Positions 12,183 to 24,039 of a DNA stretch of 64,000 nucleotides are shown here, one piece after another. The first letter of the stretch is position 1; each line of letters starts with the position of its first letter. The DNA is taken from the NCBI GenBank assembly GCA_034359265.1, contig CP136895.1, forward strand, positions 1,180,501-1,244,500, read 5' to 3'. This DNA comes from Canna indica (taxonomy: Eukaryota; Streptophyta; Magnoliopsida; Zingiberales; Cannaceae). Below the pieces are notes generated by a model. It searched no databases, had not been told where the DNA came from, and worked only from the letters and a program-made list of their open reading frames with translations. The position numbers were made by a program, and so were the translations under genes.

Positions 12183-12813
12183 CTACAATTGCAGGGTTTT
12201 GAAAATTACAGGAAGGCCATATTTAGGATGCAATGTAACACCGATGGTAGGCGAATGCTTGTAGTTGGGAGACAGGATGAATGAGAACCTCCGAAGTATC
12301 ATGGCCATTATCATCTTGGCTTCATGCATCGCAAAGTTCTGCCCTATGCATGCTCTTGGCCTGAGTGAAAAAGCTAGGAATGCGTTAGGATGCTTAGCAG
12401 CCTTTGACGTTCCATTCTCGAATCTCATCGGATTAAACTTGCCTGCATCTGCTCCCCACATCTCCTTGCTCCGATGAGTCATCATCAGTAGTAGCACCAG
12501 TGTGATTTCTTTTGGAACCTTTAAACCCTTGAGGTTCATATCTTTCGCGGCTTTTCGAAACAGTCGGAGCACTGGGCCATAGAGCCTCAATGTCTCCGAG
12601 AGAACCATGTTCAACTGCATCATTGAGTCACTAACTTCAAGTCTATTAAGTAAATGTATCAGCTATCTAATCTAACAAAAAGAGAGTAGCATTTTACCAA
12701 TTTTAGTTTGATGAGTGTGTCGGTGTTGGGGGCTTTTGTGCCACATTCTTGGAGCACCTCCTCGCGGAGCTTCTCCTGCCAGGGTTCGTGGATGCTCAAG
12801 AGGAACACAGCCC
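12183..12813 (-). pseudogene. Truncated CYP709B-like P450 pseudogene
   Basis: The last exon (12614-12183) is open for 143 residues and very close to the last exon of the intact gene at 21324-23171. The preceding exon survives only as its 3' part (about 12813-12698: AVFLLSIHEPW to LKL). Upstream, homology stops at about 12813, and exons 1-3 and the first part of exon 4, including the I-helix, are missing. The heme loop reads FSLRPRACIG, so the family glycine two residues before the conserved arginine is replaced by arginine. This and the truncation mean no working enzyme. The 12814-12929 stretch is not clearly P450; a minus-strand HETT-like word near 12835 may be a scrambled I-helix or chance. 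Confidence 0.88.
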
Positions 12814-12937
12814 TGGAGGGGACCAGTGCATGCATGTTGTTTCGTGATTGGGGCAGTACGGGCTTCGGTGCAGCCAACCGCAATTGCATCGAAATTTTTT
12901 CCCGGACCATGGCATAAATATTTATGATCGTGTCCAA

Positions 12938-13632
12938 TAGGGCTAAGCAAAATCCGATCCGACCCGAAAAATCTGACCCGATTTTTCGGGTCGGGTTATT
13001 CGAGTATATCAGGTCGGGTCGGGTTACATTTATGTTTCATTTACTATTTATGTTACATTTTTAAAAATTTCATTTCGGGTCGGGTTACATTTACGATTTT
13101 AAGTTAAATACATATTTATGTTATATGTATTGATAAAAGATGGTGTTGGTTTTGTGGTTAGAAGGTTGAAGATAAAGTTTAGAAGGTCTTTTAGTTCAAT
13201 TCTTATTAGAGTTATAATTTTAATACAATTGTTCATTTTTTATCACCATTCCCGAGATGAATTTTATTGTTTTTTTATTTTTCTAAACCAAATTCAGGTT
13301 AATCGGGTCGGGGCCCGATTTTTTTGGATTATTCGGGTCGGGTATAAATTTTTTGAAATTTTTGGGTTGTCAGGTCGGGTATTGACCTGACCCGCCATAT
13401 GCTCATCCTAGTGAACAATTTTAATACAATTGTTAACTTTTTATCACCATTCCCAATATGAATTTTATTATTTTTCTAAACCGAATTCAGGTTAATCGGG
13501 TCGGGGCCCGATTTTTTCACGTTATTCGGGTCGGGCACTAATTAAAAAATCGGGTCCAATCGGGTATAAATTTTTTGAAATTTTCGAATTGTCAGGTCGG
13601 GTATTGACCTGACCCACAAGATGCTCATCCTA
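12938..13632. mobile_element. Nonautonomous hAT element with 8-bp target duplication
   Basis: The element starts TAGGGCTAAGCA and ends TGCTCATCCTA, imperfect inverted repeats typical of plant hAT elements. It is flanked by identical 8-bp duplications, GTGTCCAA (12930-12937 and 13633-13640). The interior is packed with GGGTCGGG/CCCGACCC words, including four closely spaced G-tracts near 12985-13025. There is no transposase. The right end is present twice: an internal copy of the terminal segment ends at about 13413, followed by a second that forms the true end. It lies about 125 bp upstream of the P450 pseudogene remnant. Confidence 0.88.
13205..13632. repeat. Tandem duplication of the hAT right end
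   Basis: About 210 bp (13205-13413) recur as 13414-13632: aattttaatacaattgtt, then tatcaccattccc, ggttaatcgggtcggggccc, gtcaggtcgggtattgacct and gctcatccta in the same order. The copies differ by small substitutions and an extra ttaaaaaatcgggtcc segment in the second. Confidence 0.85.
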
Positions 13633-13954
13633 GTGTCCAAAGTGCTAAACCACTGACTCATAATATAACTTTTCTAGAAACCACATACATAGATACCAAA
13701 ACTAATTATTTCTGTTATTGCACTAAATTAGTACTTGAACACTACACAATGTAAAATCAATATGGTTTTATAAAAATAAATTCATATTTTTTTTATTAAA
13801 AAATAGTGGTGCTTTTTATATGATTTTTTGGGATAAGCATTATAAAAAGTGATCCTCCTTGTAAAACTAACAAAATTTAACCAAGAAAATAGTTTTTTTA
13901 ACAAAAATTGCCCTTATTGGTACCCAACCCGTATGATGAAAAGATATATATGTT

Positions 13955-14220
13955 TCAACAACTCGTCCAGGTGTCAACAACCCGGGACAACCCGTCCATA
14001 TGCCAACAAATAATGGACAAAGACAACACACCTCGTCATGAATGTCAACAACTTAGGACAGCCCGAGAACACCCTATCCATATGCCAACAATAATGGACA
14101 AAAGAACACACCTCGCCCTGTATGTCGACAACCCATGACAACCCGGAATAACCCGTCTAGGGTGTCGACAACTCAGGGCAACCCGTTAATGGAGTCAACC
14201 ATCCAGGACAAAGTCAAAAC
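13955..14220. repeat. Degenerate minisatellite
   Basis: A unit of about 75-80 bp is repeated roughly three times with drift. Recurring words are gtcaacaac, gacaacccg, ccatatgccaacaa, taatggacaaag and aacacacctcg. An open plus-strand frame across part of it (13908-14138) is a by-product of the repeat and has no domain. Confidence 0.7.
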
Positions 14221-14407
14221 ACCTCACACTTATATGTATGTTGCTTGCGTGATATTTGTTTGTACTACAGAAGACTTTATATTTTAAATTCTTATGATAA
14301 TGTTGAGAAATATTTGAAGTTGTTATCACAATGTTGTGTGTTTATACTTGAAGTGTGTTTATATTTGAAGTTGTTATCGAAATATTGTAACTTACATTTT
14401 AAAAGTG

Positions 14408-14540
14408 TCATGGGTACCCGCCAATATCCATGGGTATCTATTCCCCGCGAGTAATTAAATGAGTACTTATTTTTGATACCCGTGGAGAATTAAACGGGTA
14501 GCAGACACCCTGTACTCGCCCTGCCCCGTTGACATCCCTA
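14408..14540. mobile_element. hAT-like element terminus (fragment)
   Basis: The segment ends GACATCCCTA, so the minus strand reads TAGGGATGTC followed by AACGGGGC. This is a terminal motif common in nonautonomous plant hAT elements. GGGTACCCG and GATACCCG words lie inside. No matching left terminus was found. Confidence 0.45.
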
Positions 14541-15072
14541 ATAAAGATTAAGGGTATTTTTATTAATTCATATGATTTTGTCCAATAGTTACACGGAGGA
14601 TCATTTTTTAAAATGTTTATTCCAAAAGGATCAATCCACACATATTCATAAAAAAATAAAAATAAAATAAACACATTCAAATGAAAATTGTGAAGTCAAT
14701 TTATTATACTTTTTTTTTTGAAATGCAATTTTCAAATGAGATGTCTAAAAATTCATCACACGTGCTAATTTTTTAATTTTTGTTTTTCTCGATAATGTCA
14801 TACTTTATTAATTTAGGAAAAAATCTAATTTCATTAGCATTTTTTAAATTTCCAAACGGACTAATCATTTGTGACACATTCGTTACGTGAATCGCCTTAT
14901 AACGTTTCGGGCGATATAATAACTATAGGATCACTCGTACTGTTATATATTTGTATTACCATAATGCCCTCGCGGCTCTTCCGGATTTTCCACCTCGCGC
15001 CTTTCCCTCGTTTCGAACCCTAAAACAAAGATTCCGACGAAAACTCTCCGTAGAGAATCTGGAGGTGTTGGG

Positions 15073-15090
15073 ATGACTCGATCTCGATGA
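15073..15090 (+). promoter_or_regulatory. Five-codon upstream ORF overlapping the CHMP7 start
   Basis: An ATG at 15073 opens a five-codon frame whose TGA stop overlaps the main ATG as ATGA (15087-15090). If the transcript starts upstream, ribosomes would meet this frame first and terminate at the main start codon. A regulatory role by reinitiation is inference. Confidence 0.45.
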
Positions 15091-18000
15091 ATTCGACTCC
15101 TGGCGTTGCTTCTTCTTCTTCGGCGGTGGAAGAAATCGTGAGGAGAGAAGTGCCTAATTGGGATGACGAGGTCGCGGCGACAGCGCGCTTCAAGGCCTTC
15201 AGTGGGCAGCGGTCGGATTGGGAGCCCAAGTTTCTCTTCTGGAGGGATCTCATCATTAGAGTCGCTCGCCATCTCGGAGTTTGCACCATTCGACTTTCCG
15301 AGGTCAGCGATTCCGATGCATTTAGGTGTGCCTTTGAATCCGGGGAGGATAGTTTGGGGTTTATTTTATCGTCTTGTACCCAAATTTATTCAGTTCGATG
15401 ACTCAGCTTGCCTTCTTGGTTTTTGATTTTACTTGTTATTGGAAGAGTTTTAAGATAGTGAATTGCACTTGCCTTCTTGATAATGCGTTTCTCTGTATTT
15501 TGGAAGAAAAGTAAACTAGGATTTGTTAGTTTTACTAACTGGACACTGCATGAGCAAATAAGTCTTTGAATATCTTGATTTATTTTCATAGATGGTTGCA
15601 TTGCCATATTCTATATATGAACAAATTAGATTGTCTAAGAGCCGTAATTCAATAGTTATGGTACGAGAATTTATATATAATAGCATGATATGGAAAATCC
15701 TTAGAAGAATATTTGGTCAGACATATTGAAGACTCAAGAAGCAACTACATAGTTTAAACATCTAAATTGATTTGTTTGGGTTTTTTCACTCTTCACAGTG
15801 TTGAAGATTTATTCTGTGTATAACACAATACTCCCAGAAGAATTTGTCATCATGCCTATTGCATTGTTCTTAAACCAAATGAGGAGGTTTTTCATTTTTG
15901 TAGTATCAGGTTATCTGTTTGTCAAAATCTCCACATTCAAAACACGTGCTGAAAGTTAGTAAGTATAACTAACCCATGCAATTCTTCTTGAGTAAACCTC
16001 TATATGGACACTTCATAAATTCTGTTCTTAGTTCAATTTTATTGTAGGATGTTAAATTGTTAATCAGGACAGATCCTTGCTTATTAGGAAACTTGATTGA
16101 AGGACAATCTCCACTTCATCTTTTCACCATTCTTGAAAAGTGACTTTTAGATTTCAGGATTTAGAGGTATTTTTCTATCCATATGACTACATGAGGATCA
16201 CCCACTAAACTAGAATGTTGCCATATTCTTGATTAGAAGAAAGTGCTCATCATGGCTTAGCAGACCCAAACTCTATCAGTTATAGGTTTTTCCATTTTTT
16301 ATGGTTGAAAAATGATGCTATGTTTGTCCCATCACTATAGCTACTAAAAATTCAATTAACTTGTGCCACTTAGCAAGGGATGGTATTAGCTTAGATCATT
16401 TTTTAAAAGAAACATTACATAATTAATTTTCAAAATTTGTTAATCATGATTACATTATCTATTTGAAGCATTAGTTACTGATAACCATTTGGTCATGATG
16501 CATATTTCCTCTATGGAGCCAAATACTGCTCCCAATTTGTGATGACTCTATGCTTATTATAGATCAGTTCAAAATTGATTATTTTGGATTTTATAAATTG
16601 AAGTGCAATCTTCAACAGTTTCAGTTGGTTATGCTATATACAATATAGTTATGATTGTTTCTGCCTTGATGTTGTGCTTTTTAGGTGAAGACTATATGGT
16701 TTTCCAGAGGAGGACTGTTCCCGTTGTGCCTCGACAGGGTTATGGTGAGCTTAAATACATTATTTTTCATTTAAATCAATGCTTCTTTTTTTTCTTTTCT
16801 TTCATTCTTTATTCCATTCCAGGTCATCTTATATATAAGTAAAGTCATTTAGCTAATTATGGCCAAACTTTTTGGTCAACTTCAATAATCATGATTATGA
16901 AGTAAGTTAGTAATGGTGACTTCTTTGGTTACTTCTTTCAGCAAGAAATGTATAATAATGATGATATTTTATTAAGACGAGATCTAACTGATCCATCTAG
17001 TGGGCGTGTATATCGGATGCTTAGAAGAGCTGGACAACTAGTTGGTGCATTTAGATCACTTACTTTAATAGATAATGCTGAAGAGTCTCTCATCCTGAAG
17101 CCACTACTTCAGGTAACAATCAAATAGTATTCCGTGAGATATCCTTGCTGTTTAGTTTGTATTTATGTAACACGTGGCTTCTGTACTGTAAATATTTTAG
17201 GAATATGCTTCTGATGTTATTTCAAATCTTGCTGAAAACCATTGGACTTCCACTTGTATTGTCACAATGGATCAGTTTCGAAGCATCTGTAAAGGATCAG
17301 GTGAAGCTTTTACAATCCTAAGTTATCTATGTGAATGTGGAAAAGCACAATACCTCTCAATTAGAAAGGAAGACATTATTGAGGTAAGCTGGTTTGCTCA
17401 TCATTTAGATGAAGATGCCTGTGATGATGAACTTTATTGCTAATATTGTTTTACATCACTTTTAGTGCTCCAGGACTGTATTATGCTATCATCAATTTCA
17501 TGCCAATCTTTACTATAATTTTTGCTACATAATTTGCTTTGGTTTCTGTCTACAGGGTGTTAAAGTGTCCCTGGTGCCAGCATCTTTACCAAATATTTCC
17601 AGCCTGGACTATGATGTGCTGCATTTAGTTTGGACAACAGAGAAATTGCATAAACAACTTAATGCCATTGACTGCCGTTGGGATCTGTAATTATTCTCTG
17701 CCTCAATAGTCAAGCTAGAGATAGAAACATAATTATTTAATCTTTACTTAGGATCCTACTAGGAACTTGTTTGCTGGATCTAATATGGAAAGGCAAATAG
17801 TCATTGTTTTAACTGAGTTAAATGTTGTTTTAAGTGGTGTATAACAAATAGGAAAATATGCTATATCGTTAAATTATCTAGAACAGATATTATGAAATAC
17901 TATTTTTTCACTAGAAATTTCTTCTTCTTCTTAACTTAAACTCTGATGCCATGAGCTCTCAATTCATTCTATACAATTCACTGTATCTATTTGATTTCCT

Positions 18001-19450
18001 GCACGTGGTCCACTTTTAAAGCATTAATTATCCATGTCTTGTGTTTTGTTTGCAATTTGATGAGTATAAGATTGTTTCCGGTTTATTTGTTTGTTAACTT
18101 TGAACTTTGAAAGAAAAGCTAACATGCTAGTTTGATCATCATTCCATATCAGCATGTTAACTAAAGTTAATAGCATATCCATAGATAGTTACAAATGTGA
18201 CCATTATATTCAGTAGAAGCTATATTAGCAAAGATTGACAGTTTGAACAGAAATTGAGTAAAGTAGATTTTACATTTAGTAATTAACCTTAAATAAAAAA
18301 ACACACGGGGTGTAGTTCTGAATATAAATGGAACAACCACAGCTGCTTCAAGAAAGCCCCGAATTTACCTTTTGGTTTATGGACTTTGTTTCTCCCACTT
18401 GTGTAATTTTGCATCTTTACCATCATCTGACCAGTATAATTTTGTGTTTGTGCTTTCTGTAGTTCTAGAAAAATGGCACTGGCGTCTTTTAAGTTGGGGA
18501 ATAAACAAGCTGCATATCGGCATGTACGACAGGCTAAGATGTTATCAGAAACCAGGTCAAAGTATACGTCGTTTTTGGAGCGGGTGGAAGAAGTCCTCAG
18601 TATAGTTGCTAATGCTGAATCTACAAAGAAGGTAACATGATAGGAACAAATTGTTGATAATAGATCACTCCCTTACTCCTTTTTTGAGATTTTTTTTTTC
18701 CTGAGCAAATGTACTTGCATACTTCTTGGAGAAAGGCCATTCATGCTTCCTGAACCGCAAGCTTTGGTTGAAATATCAGGTTTCTGAAGCCCTTCAGATT
18801 GGTGTTCGAGCAATGAAAGAATATAAAGTCAGTATTGAGGGAGTTGAGGCTGATCTCCAAGAACTAGATGATTGTGTTAAAGAACAAAAGGAAGTTGATG
18901 AAGTTATAGGTAATCTCTTTTCACATAAACTTTTTCACAGGCATTATGCCATTGCAATGTCATCTATGGTAGATATTCTATGCCTTATTGAATGTGTGTG
19001 TAATTCTACAACTTGGACTGTCATGCTACGAGCAGGAAAGTTGTTGAAGTTAAAATTACAGCATTACTTCCAAAAGATCATAGCAGAATGTTAAATGTGG
19101 TTGAATAGCGCGTACACCTTGAACTCCATGACTTCTGCTGAATTCTATATTTAATCTAAGTTGCAATTTGTTTAGATATATCCTTTCTGCTCGCCTGGGT
19201 TTGTCTATCTGCTATTAAGTAACATAGATTCTTTTTCCTTGCAGAATCAATGCCGTTACAAACATTAGACATGGATGATGAGGATGTTGAAGAAGAGTTT
19301 AAGAAGCTGGAATTTGAACTTTCCGGCGAGATTCATCCGCCTCAGCTCCATGAACCTGTAGCTGAGGATGCGAAGGAAGAAGCAATGCCGCAACCTTCTG
19401 CGGAGACCTTGATCCAGAGCTTTTCTAAAGTCCGCCTTGAAGCTGCCTAA
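15087..19450 (+). CDS. CHMP7: CHMP7-like ESCRT-III (SNF7 family) protein
   Basis: Eight exons: 15087-15302, 16685-16744, 16942-17112, 17201-17383, 17556-17686, 18463-18631, 18780-18909 and 19245-19450. All phases fit and give 421 residues. The N-terminal half has the plant CHMP7 signature (WDDEVAATARFKAFSGQRSDWE, here seen around residues 25-46, then FWRDLI, WFSRGGLFPLC, GHWTSTC-like NHWTSTC). The C-terminal half is the alpha-helical SNF7 region (about 190-400), rich in charged residues, ending in an acidic DMDDEDVEEEF segment. CHMP7 proteins recruit ESCRT-III to the nuclear envelope and ER and also serve in endosomal sorting. The start follows a five-codon upstream frame. The stop codon and 3' flank recur at 30386-30600 upstream of the PPR gene. 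Confidence 0.9.
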
Positions 19451-19640
19451 GTTTATGTGACATCACTTCTCTGATCATTTCCCTTGATAATATTCTTGAA
19501 GAAGAGTTAGAGAGGATTTTAGTGTTATCTGTAAAGAGCAATTCATTTGTATATTATAATATGCTCCGTTGTTTCCACTTTTCCTTCATGTTATGTTGAT
19601 GTTCCATCATCCAACGCAAGCTGATGTTCTTTCTCCTGCG
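19437..19640 (+). repeat. CHMP7 stop codon and 3' flank, original copy
   Basis: From the last CHMP7 codons onward (gctgcctaag, then tctctgatcatttccctt, gaagagttagagaggatttta, ttcatttgtat, cttcatgttatgttgatg) the sequence matches 30386-30600 in order. It continues in both places into PPR-related sequence, so the two loci share one duplicated block. Confidence 0.85.
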
Positions 19641-19649
19641 TTGCTAGCC

Positions 19650-20590
19650 CCAGCCCAGTTTTAGGAGCCCAGTTCGTCCACTAACCTTGACTTCCATGAG
19701 GAGGCCCTACTTGTTTTCAACCACGCCCCTGAAACTGAAAGGAATTCCTTCCCCCGGAACTGGGCTATGTTCTTGTCAATTCATTGAAGTTTTGGTATTT
19801 TTCATAGCATGGTCGGCCATGGCTTAGAGGCAGACAATCTCACATATTCGCTCGTTCTAAAGGCGTGGGCAGAACTGCCGGATCATGAAGGGGGGAGACG
19901 AATTCAAGAGTCGATCAGTTCGATGCAGAAACTCATGGCTACGTGCAATGCACGCCCATCTATTTGTTTAAAAAGTGTGCCAGCCTCAGTGAAGCCCAGA
20001 GGGTGTTCGAGAATATGCCAATGAGATATTTGGTTTCCTAGGGTGCGATGATCCGATAAGTGGCACCGTGCAAAATTGCGATTGGTTGGAGGCATTGAAG
20101 CTTTTCAGGAGGATGAGGATGGAAGGTTTTGGGCTTGATTTTGTCGTGGTAACTACTTTCATCCCGGCATACATCAGATTAGGAGCTCTACGCATGCAGA
20201 TAGGATTACAGGGTTGCTCTATAAAGAGTGGTTTCAACAAAATGTGGACAAACCAAAACAGCTCATCGTCTCGTCCAGGCTTTTGCATCAAAAGACTTCA
20301 TCTCTTGGAGTAACCAAACATCGGGGCACTCGCAGAATTATGAACATGCCGAGAGCTTGGAATTGTCGCTGAGATGGTGAGATTGGGTATAAAACCGAGC
20401 TTAGTAACTAAAGATAATGCTCTCCCTAGTTTGTCCGGTCTGAAATTGTTCGAGAAAGGGAAAGCAATTCATGCTTATGCCATGAGGCATGCCTTCCAAT
20501 TTGATATCTATATAGCAACTGCATTAGTTGATTCTTATTACAAAAGTGGACTTCTACAGAGAAGCACTGTCCATCTCCGAAGACACAGTT
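19650..20590 (+). pseudogene. PPR gene remnant, dead copy of the gene at 30658
   Basis: The DNA aligns with codons of about 80-415 of the intact PPR gene at 30658-32898, for example cagcccagttttaggagc, gccctacttgttttcaacca, ttgaagcttttcaggaggat and gattacagggttgctctata. The first 80 or so codons are missing. A deletion removed about 50 codons after the tgctctata segment, and there are several stops and frame changes. The copy ends near 20590, where P450 3'-flank sequence begins. It sits directly behind CHMP7 with the same spacing sequence as the intact copy, suggesting this was the ancestral PPR position. Confidence 0.88.
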
Positions 20591-20609
20591 AGAGCTCATT
20601 GCTTCTGGA

Positions 20610-21320
20610 AGGACATTCGAGGTGCTTTTTCTCCCTTTCTTTGAGTGCTTCTGGAAGTAGTTTTGACACAGTAAGTTTTCACTTTCACACAGACTTGGTG
20701 TTCATATTCTTTATTTATCTATATCTTTTTTGTAGTGATCTCTTGAACTTGTTCTTTCCTTCTCATATGAATGCTTCAATTTGAAGGTTTTGATGAGAAA
20801 TGTTGCTTTTTAGAGATAATTAACTCATTTCGTACAAGATGTGACTTAATTAGCATACTTTTGTTGCTAATTCATTCCTGTGTATCACTTGTCTTTCCGA
20901 GTCCTGTGGAAAAACCAATTTCCACTTTCTTCTTGTTCTTGCACCTTGATCTGATGCCTTGATCAGCTATATAATGGGATTAATATATTATCAAATTCCA
21001 TAAACCAATCATGACTTACATCCTAGAAAATGTCTTCCTTTTAGTTTAACTCTTTAGACAAATTGTCATAACTAAGTCCAGCAAAGAATAGACTAGATTC
21101 CACAAGTCATTGATTATAGACTTACTTAATCATATAAGTCATACAAGTATACAACAGCATAACAAAAAGGAAATGCATAGAGACATCATAACAAAAAGGA
21201 AATGCATAGAGACATAGTCCTACAACATTGATTATAGACTTACCTAATCATCTAAGTCATAGCATATATATATATATATATATATATAACATCATAACAA
21301 AAAGGCAATGAATAAAGACA
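20610..21320. repeat. P450 3'-flank copy (right copy) with local tandem repeats
   Basis: Homologous to 11590-12182 (see that entry). Within it, the phrases cattgattatagacttac and aacaaaaaggaaatgcatag are each repeated two or three times between 21105 and 21320, with a TA microsatellite at about 21265-21288. No gene is seen. Confidence 0.75.
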
Positions 21321-21323
21321 GTC

Positions 21324-23171
21324 CTACAGCAGCAGTGGTTTGAAAATTATAGGAAGGCCATATTTAGGATGCAATGTAACAGCAAATGCAGGCAAATGCT
21401 TGTAATTGGGAGACAGGGTGAATGAGAACCTCTGAAGTATCATGGCCATTACCATCTTGGCTTCAAGCATCGCAAAGTTCTGCCCTATGCATGCTCTTGG
21501 CCCGACTGAAAAAGCTAGGAATGCGTTAGGATGCTTAGCAGCCTTTGACGTTCCATTCTCGAATCTCATCGGGTTAAACTCGTCTGCATCTGCTCCCCAA
21601 ATCTCCTTGCTCCGATGAGTCATCATCAGTGGTAGCACCAGTGTGGTTTCTTTTGGAACCTTTAAACCCTTGAGGTTCATATCTTTTGTGGCTTTTCGAA
21701 GCATTCGAACTGCCGGGCTATAGAGCCTCAACGTTTCCAAGAGAACCATGTTCAACTGCACAATTGAGTCACTAACTTCAAGTCTATTAAGTTAATGTAT
21801 CAGCTATCTAATGGAACAAAAAGAAAATAGTATTTTACCAATTTTAGTTTGATGAGTGTGTTGGCGTTGGGGGTTTTTGTGCCACATTCTTGGAGCACCT
21901 CCTCGCGGAGCTTCTCCTGCCAGGGTTCATGGATGCTCAAGAGGAACACAGCCCAGGTTAGGAGGCTGGAGGTAGTCTCATGGCCCGCTAAGAAGAATGT
22001 CTTGCACTCATCAACGATCTCTTCCATGGATAACATTTGACCCTCTTGCTTGTTTCTGGATTCTATCATTAATCCAAGCAGATCATTTCCATATCCGCAA
22101 TTGGATTTCAGTCTTCCCTGAATTATCCCCATCATCTTTCTTCTAAGTATTCTCTCCAGCTGCCATCTTCGTATATTCCCCTTAGTAGGAATATATCTTC
22201 AGAACCAAAACAAAACAAATATCAAATAAATGAATAATTATTAGTTTTATAATAGATTTATATAGAGATCATATCATCTACTTGGATCCAGGGATGTCTA
22301 ATTTGAGTCTGGATTCTTGAAAAAGCTTTCCGAGTTCCCGTTGTGCTGCAAAGACTTCTTTTCCCTCTGCAAAGCTGCTGCCGAAAGCAGTGTGGGAGAT
22401 GATATCTGCTGTCAATTCTATGAACTCTTTGGAAACTTCTATTTCTTTCTCTACTGCTTCATCTTGCCACACTTTCAACATTATCTTAGTGCATTCTGTC
22501 ATTTTTACGGTCAGCATCTACATGCATGGACATTTACTGTCAAGGATACCTTATATTGTCAATTAATTAATGGATATATGGATTAAACTGTCACTCACCT
22601 TGAGCTTGTCTAAATTGAAAGCAGGGTTCAAGATCCTCCTGTGCCTGGCCCAATCTGACCCTTCTGTGAAGACCAATCCCCTGCCAAAGAGTGAAAACAA
22701 GCTAGCCTTCGGCTCAGGCTTGACGTAGAAGCCAAACTTGTTGGCCATCACTTGCTTGATCTGCTCCGGGTTACTTATGCAAAGCATAGGCTCCGGTCCA
22801 AACCAATGCAGAAATGTCTCCCCTGTTCCACAAATAAGACAGCTTAGTTTGCATCCAGCATCATTAAGCTCGAGCCAAAGAGATGCAAATTTACCGTATT
22901 CGGATCGCCACCTGCAGTATTCGGGGAAGACTGTGGCGGTGATATCATGGCAATGGATGTCAAGAACATGGTCTTCTGAGGCGAGTTTGATGCTCTTCAT
23001 CTCGTTGATTGATCCTGAGAAGAAGTTGTAGGAAGGGCCACTCACGCCTTGCTCTTTGAAGCTCTTGGTGATTGCATATGGCCGCCATATTAGATGAATG
23101 AGTAACCTGTAGAGTTTTGAGATGGAAAGAAACACAAGCAGAACTGGCAGTATCATCTCGAGAAATCCCAT
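21324..23171 (-). CDS. CYP709B-like: Cytochrome P450, CYP709B-like (CYP72 clan), intact
   Basis: Five exons on the minus strand: 23171-22895, 22822-22599, 22517-22282, 22196-21839 and 21755-21324. Phases fit and give 508 residues. The N-terminus (MGFLEMILPVLLVFLSISKL) is a membrane anchor. The I-helix AGHETT is at 316-321, ExxR at 372-375, and the heme loop FSVGPRACIG has its cysteine at 454. The exon layout is the same as in the gene at 8985-11350. An in-frame ATG exists at 23225, but the TATA box at 23231-23242 would place transcription start near 23205, so 23171 is preferred; its protein also starts where relatives do. Product: ER monooxygenase of unknown substrate. It is the closest relative of the pseudogene at 12183. 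Confidence 0.92.
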
Positions 23172-23230
23172 TTTGGATTTGGAAGAGAGAATGCGGTTGT
23201 GTGAGCCGAGGAAGATGATCGACAATGGTA

Positions 23231-23242
23231 CTTAATTTATAG
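23231..23242 (-). promoter_or_regulatory. TATA box of the second intact P450 gene
   Basis: The minus strand reads CTATAAATTAAG about 60 bp upstream of the ATG at 23171. It supports that start over the in-frame ATG at 23225, which would lie upstream of the expected transcript start. Confidence 0.6.
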
Positions 23243-24039
23243 GCATGCAGCAGGAACAAGCTAAGTGAGAGATCACGGGTGATGCTCATGCAAAGCAATG
23301 AATGCAAATTGAGTTGAGGACAGTAGAGCTTCTTGATGGTGAATGCAAAGCAACAAATGCAAAGCAATGGACAAGGAAGAGGCATCATTTTGGATGGTGG
23401 ATGGTGAAAGCGATTTAAGTTAGACAGTAGAGCTTCTAGATGAACTAGGCTTGCATTACTATCATAGATGAGAGAGTTAACAAAAAAAAGGAAATCAAAC
23501 TGGCGAATTATTCAAGTAGCAATTCAAAGTGTTTGGAAATGGACTTGAAAATGGTCACTAATTGATGAGCTTCAACTAAAGTTTGTGGTTGAGACAAAAA
23601 ACATCATTGTCATCTTTCTACTCCATGCTAATTATTTGAATAGGAAATAGACGTCGTGGGTCCAACCTCTTTCTTGCTGAATGATGACATGCCCAACTTT
23701 ATGTTCTTTAGCAGATTATTACAATATTCTAGAATCTATCGATTACGTATCAAATTTGGCTTTTATTATCATATTTTTGACTTTTGATCAAAATGCAAGG
23801 CCCAAAACCATGTGCATGTCCAAGTCTAGCTATCGATACGTATCAATTTTGGATAGTTTGCATCCAAATTAAGATACCAACTATATGTGTTTATGGTTCG
23901 TTTGCTTCGTAAAATAGGATACAATGGAAAATGATAGAATGGCAAATGAGATGTACTATGAGACATGATTTCTTTAAATCCGATGATAACTATATATAAT
24001 ATCAATTTTATTTTTATATAATCTATACACTGAACAAGA
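23243..24039. other. Upstream region of the P450 gene, no gene seen
   Basis: About 800 bp of promoter-side DNA. The phrase gatggtgaatgcaaagcaa(t) recurs near 23270, 23335 and 23350, and agttagacagtagagcttct resembles gaggacagtagagcttct, so the near-upstream part contains small duplications. No coding feature is supported. Confidence 0.5.

Noticed and set aside
18726..19094. Extended single-exon frame spanning CHMP7 exon 7
   Set aside because: The frame runs into intron sequence; the donor at 18910 and the next exon at 19245 restore the family sequence in phase.
23172..23225. Longer start for the P450 at 21324-23171
   Set aside because: The upstream ATG at 23225 lies only about 6 bp from the TATA box, upstream of the expected transcript start, and adds a polar segment before the membrane anchor.
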